From NCBI GenBank assembly GCA_049889095.1, contig JBLJFK010000001.1: 64,000 nucleotides of DNA. One strand, 5' to 3'. The notes beneath the pieces are model-generated. The model did not search any database, was not told the DNA's origin, and was given only the letters and a program-made list of their open reading frames with translations. The translations under genes and the position numbers were made by a program. Of this stretch, positions 62,843 to 64,000 are shown one piece after another. The stretch's first letter is position 1, and each line of letters begins with the position of its first letter. The stretch comes from Ewingella sp049889095. Lineage in GTDB: Bacteria > Pseudomonadota > Gammaproteobacteria > Enterobacterales > Enterobacteriaceae.

Positions 62843-63696
62843 TGGATTTCCAGAGCTGGCTCGCTGATGCCACCCGACGTTTGGCTGCGGGCGAAAGCCC
62901 CAAGCGGGATGCGGAAATTTTGCTGGGTTTTGTTACCGGCAAAGCACGTACTTTTATTATGGCTTTCGGCGAAACTCAGCTGACGGCCAGCCAAACAGAA
63001 CAGCTTGGAACCCTGCTGGCGCGGCGCGAACAGGGTGAGCCTGTGGCGTATCTTGTGGGTGAACGCGAATTCTGGTCGCTGCCCCTGAGCGTTTCCCCCG
63101 CGACGTTAATCCCCCGTCCAGATACTGAATGCTTGGTTGAGCAGGCTTTGTTGCGCCTTTCTCAAACAGCAGCGGTAAATATTCTAGACCTGGGTACAGG
63201 AACGGGCGCTATTGCGCTGGCCATCGCCAGCGAGCGGCCGGATTGTCAAATCATCGGTATCGATCTGCATCCCGACGCAGTCAAACTGGCGCAGTATAAT
63301 GCGCAGAAACTGGGGATTGCCAATGCCTGTTTCCTACAGGGCAGCTGGTTTACGCCCGTTCCCCAACAGCGTTTTGCGCTGATCGCCAGTAATCCTCCTT
63401 ATATTGATGCCGCCGACCCGCATTTATCTGCAGGTGATGTACGTTTTGAACCGACCAGTGCGTTAGTGGCCGAAAATGCCGGTCTTGCCGATCTGGCGCA
63501 TATTATTCAGTCGGCAAGCGCGTATCTTGAAGAAGGCGGCTGGTTGTTGCTTGAACATGGCTGGCAGCAGGCTGTGGAGGTGCAGACATTATTCCGTCAG
63601 ACGGGTTACCGTGACGTTAGCACTGTAAAAGATTATGGCGGCAACGATCGGGTCAGTCTGGGGCAGTGGAACACTGATTCACGCGTTAAAGAATAA
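62842..63696 (+). CDS. prmC: Release-factor glutamine methyltransferase
   Basis: Methylates the Gln of the GGQ motif in RF1 and RF2. Encodes 284 residues with an N-terminal helical domain (1-75) and a class I methyltransferase domain: SAM loop LDLGTGTGAIALAIA and catalytic NPPYID. It is coupled to prfA (TAATG), the gene for its substrate. Confidence 0.97.
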   Translation: MDFQSWLADATRRLAAGESPKRDAEILLGFVTGKARTFIMAFGETQLTASQTEQLGTLLARREQGEPVAYLVGEREFWSLPLSVSPATLIPRPDTECLVEQALLRLSQTAAVNILDLGTGTGAIALAIASERPDCQIIGIDLHPDAVKLAQYNAQKLGIANACFLQGSWFTPVPQQRFALIASNPPYIDAADPHLSAGDVRFEPTSALVAENAGLADLAHIIQSASAYLEEGGWLLLEHGWQQAVEVQTLFRQTGYRDVSTVKDYGGNDRVSLGQWNTDSRVKE

Positions 63697-63750
63697 AGCA
63701 GTGACCGGCCAGGCAGCAGGGCATTTATTTTCTTAACAAGGATGCTGGAA

Positions 63751-64000
63751 ATGTCGTCATATATTTGGGTTAAAAATCTGCATGTAATCACCATCATGCT
63801 GAGCATAATATTGTTCGTGTTGCGTTTTTTCTGGAAATGGGCCGGTTCTGCTATGCTGCAGAAACGTTGGGTTAAAATCATGCCACACGCCGTCGATACG
63901 TTATTGCTATTGAGCGGTGTTGCACTGATTTTTATTACTCACTTCTATCCGTTCAGCCCGCAGGGAACCTGGCTGACCGAAAAGCTTTTTGGCGTTATCA
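63751..64000 (+). CDS. SirB2-family membrane protein, 5' part only
   Basis: From the ATG at 63751 (ribosome site AAGGA eight bases before) 83 codons are visible before the window ends. MSSYIWVKNLHVITIMLSII, then the loop LQKRWVKIMPHAVDTLLLLS and further hydrophobic helices fit SirB2/YchQ. This family follows prmC in enteric bacteria. Its function is poorly known. An ATG at 63742 is too close to the ribosome site. Confidence 0.82.
   Translation, partial: MSSYIWVKNLHVITIMLSIILFVLRFFWKWAGSAMLQKRWVKIMPHAVDTLLLLSGVALIFITHFYPFSPQGTWLTEKLFGVI

Noticed and set aside
1..64000. CRISPR array, tRNA or rRNA genes, prophage or intact insertion sequence
   Set aside because: No regularly spaced repeats, no cloverleaf or rRNA sequence and no transposase or phage genes were recognised; short RNAs could still be missed by reading.

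Overview
The window is a chromosomal segment of a gamma-proteobacterium of the order Enterobacterales. The block prfA-hemA / lolB-ispE-prs / ychH / pth-ychF, the astCADBE operon, ascG-ascFB, spy, a CstA-type carrier and ERIC repeats all point there. The pectin genes (pelX, kdgM, ogl, togT-like carrier) with a Klebsiella-type nasR-nasFEDCBA cluster suggest a plant- or soil-associated genus such as Rahnella, Ewingella, Serratia or a relative. The genus is an inference and was not tested. I saw no tRNA, rRNA, CRISPR array, prophage or intact insertion sequence.

Layout: 0-3.5 kb holds the 5' part of cstA (reverse), spy (reverse) and a YdcR-like MocR regulator. 3.6-9.6 kb is a pectin-oligomer module: a GPH carrier, periplasmic exopolygalacturonate lyase PelX and the porin KdgM run forward, and cytoplasmic oligogalacturonate lyase Ogl runs towards them. 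A good KdgR-type operator precedes ogl and a perfect-half-site CRP box precedes the carrier. 10.2-16.4 kb is the ammonia-producing arginine succinyltransferase operon astCADBE behind a sigma-54 promoter. 16.4-17.15 kb is a non-coding composite of two inverted, hairpin-rich repeat copies. 17.1-21.0 kb holds an RpiR regulator with an MHS transporter, a small unknown gene bracketed by ERIC sequences, and fhuF. 21.2-26.4 kb has a PAS-PAS-GGDEF-EAL protein, gdhA, a periplasmic alpha-carbonic anhydrase and a DUF1090 protein.

26.6-30.9 kb is the aryl-beta-glucoside system ascG / ascFB with a palindromic operator between the divergent genes. 30.9-38.0 kb (reverse) is a cell-surface-signalling iron module: FecI-like sigma factor, FecR-like regulator, TonB receptor with a signalling domain, FhuD-like binding protein and fused FhuB-like permease. 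It has two Fur-box candidates and no ATPase gene. 38.1-50.4 kb is assimilatory nitrate/nitrite reduction: nasR, an NtrC/sigma-54-type promoter, a leader with two hexaloop hairpins and a terminator, then nasF, nasE, nasD, a nasC-nasB single reading frame, nasA and a SUMT gene for siroheme.

50.4-53.4 kb has a LysR regulator, a small NADP-binding oxidoreductase and ychF. 53.6-64 kb holds a SulP transporter, pth, ychH, prs, ispE, lolB, a 1.4-kb poorly explained gap with two candidate small-protein genes, then hemA-prfA-prmC and the start of a SirB2-like gene.

Several parts share a theme: nitrogen acquisition (astCADBE, nas, gdhA), plant-derived carbon (pectin oligomers, aryl-beta-glucosides) and iron (hydroxamate-type receptor module, fhuF).
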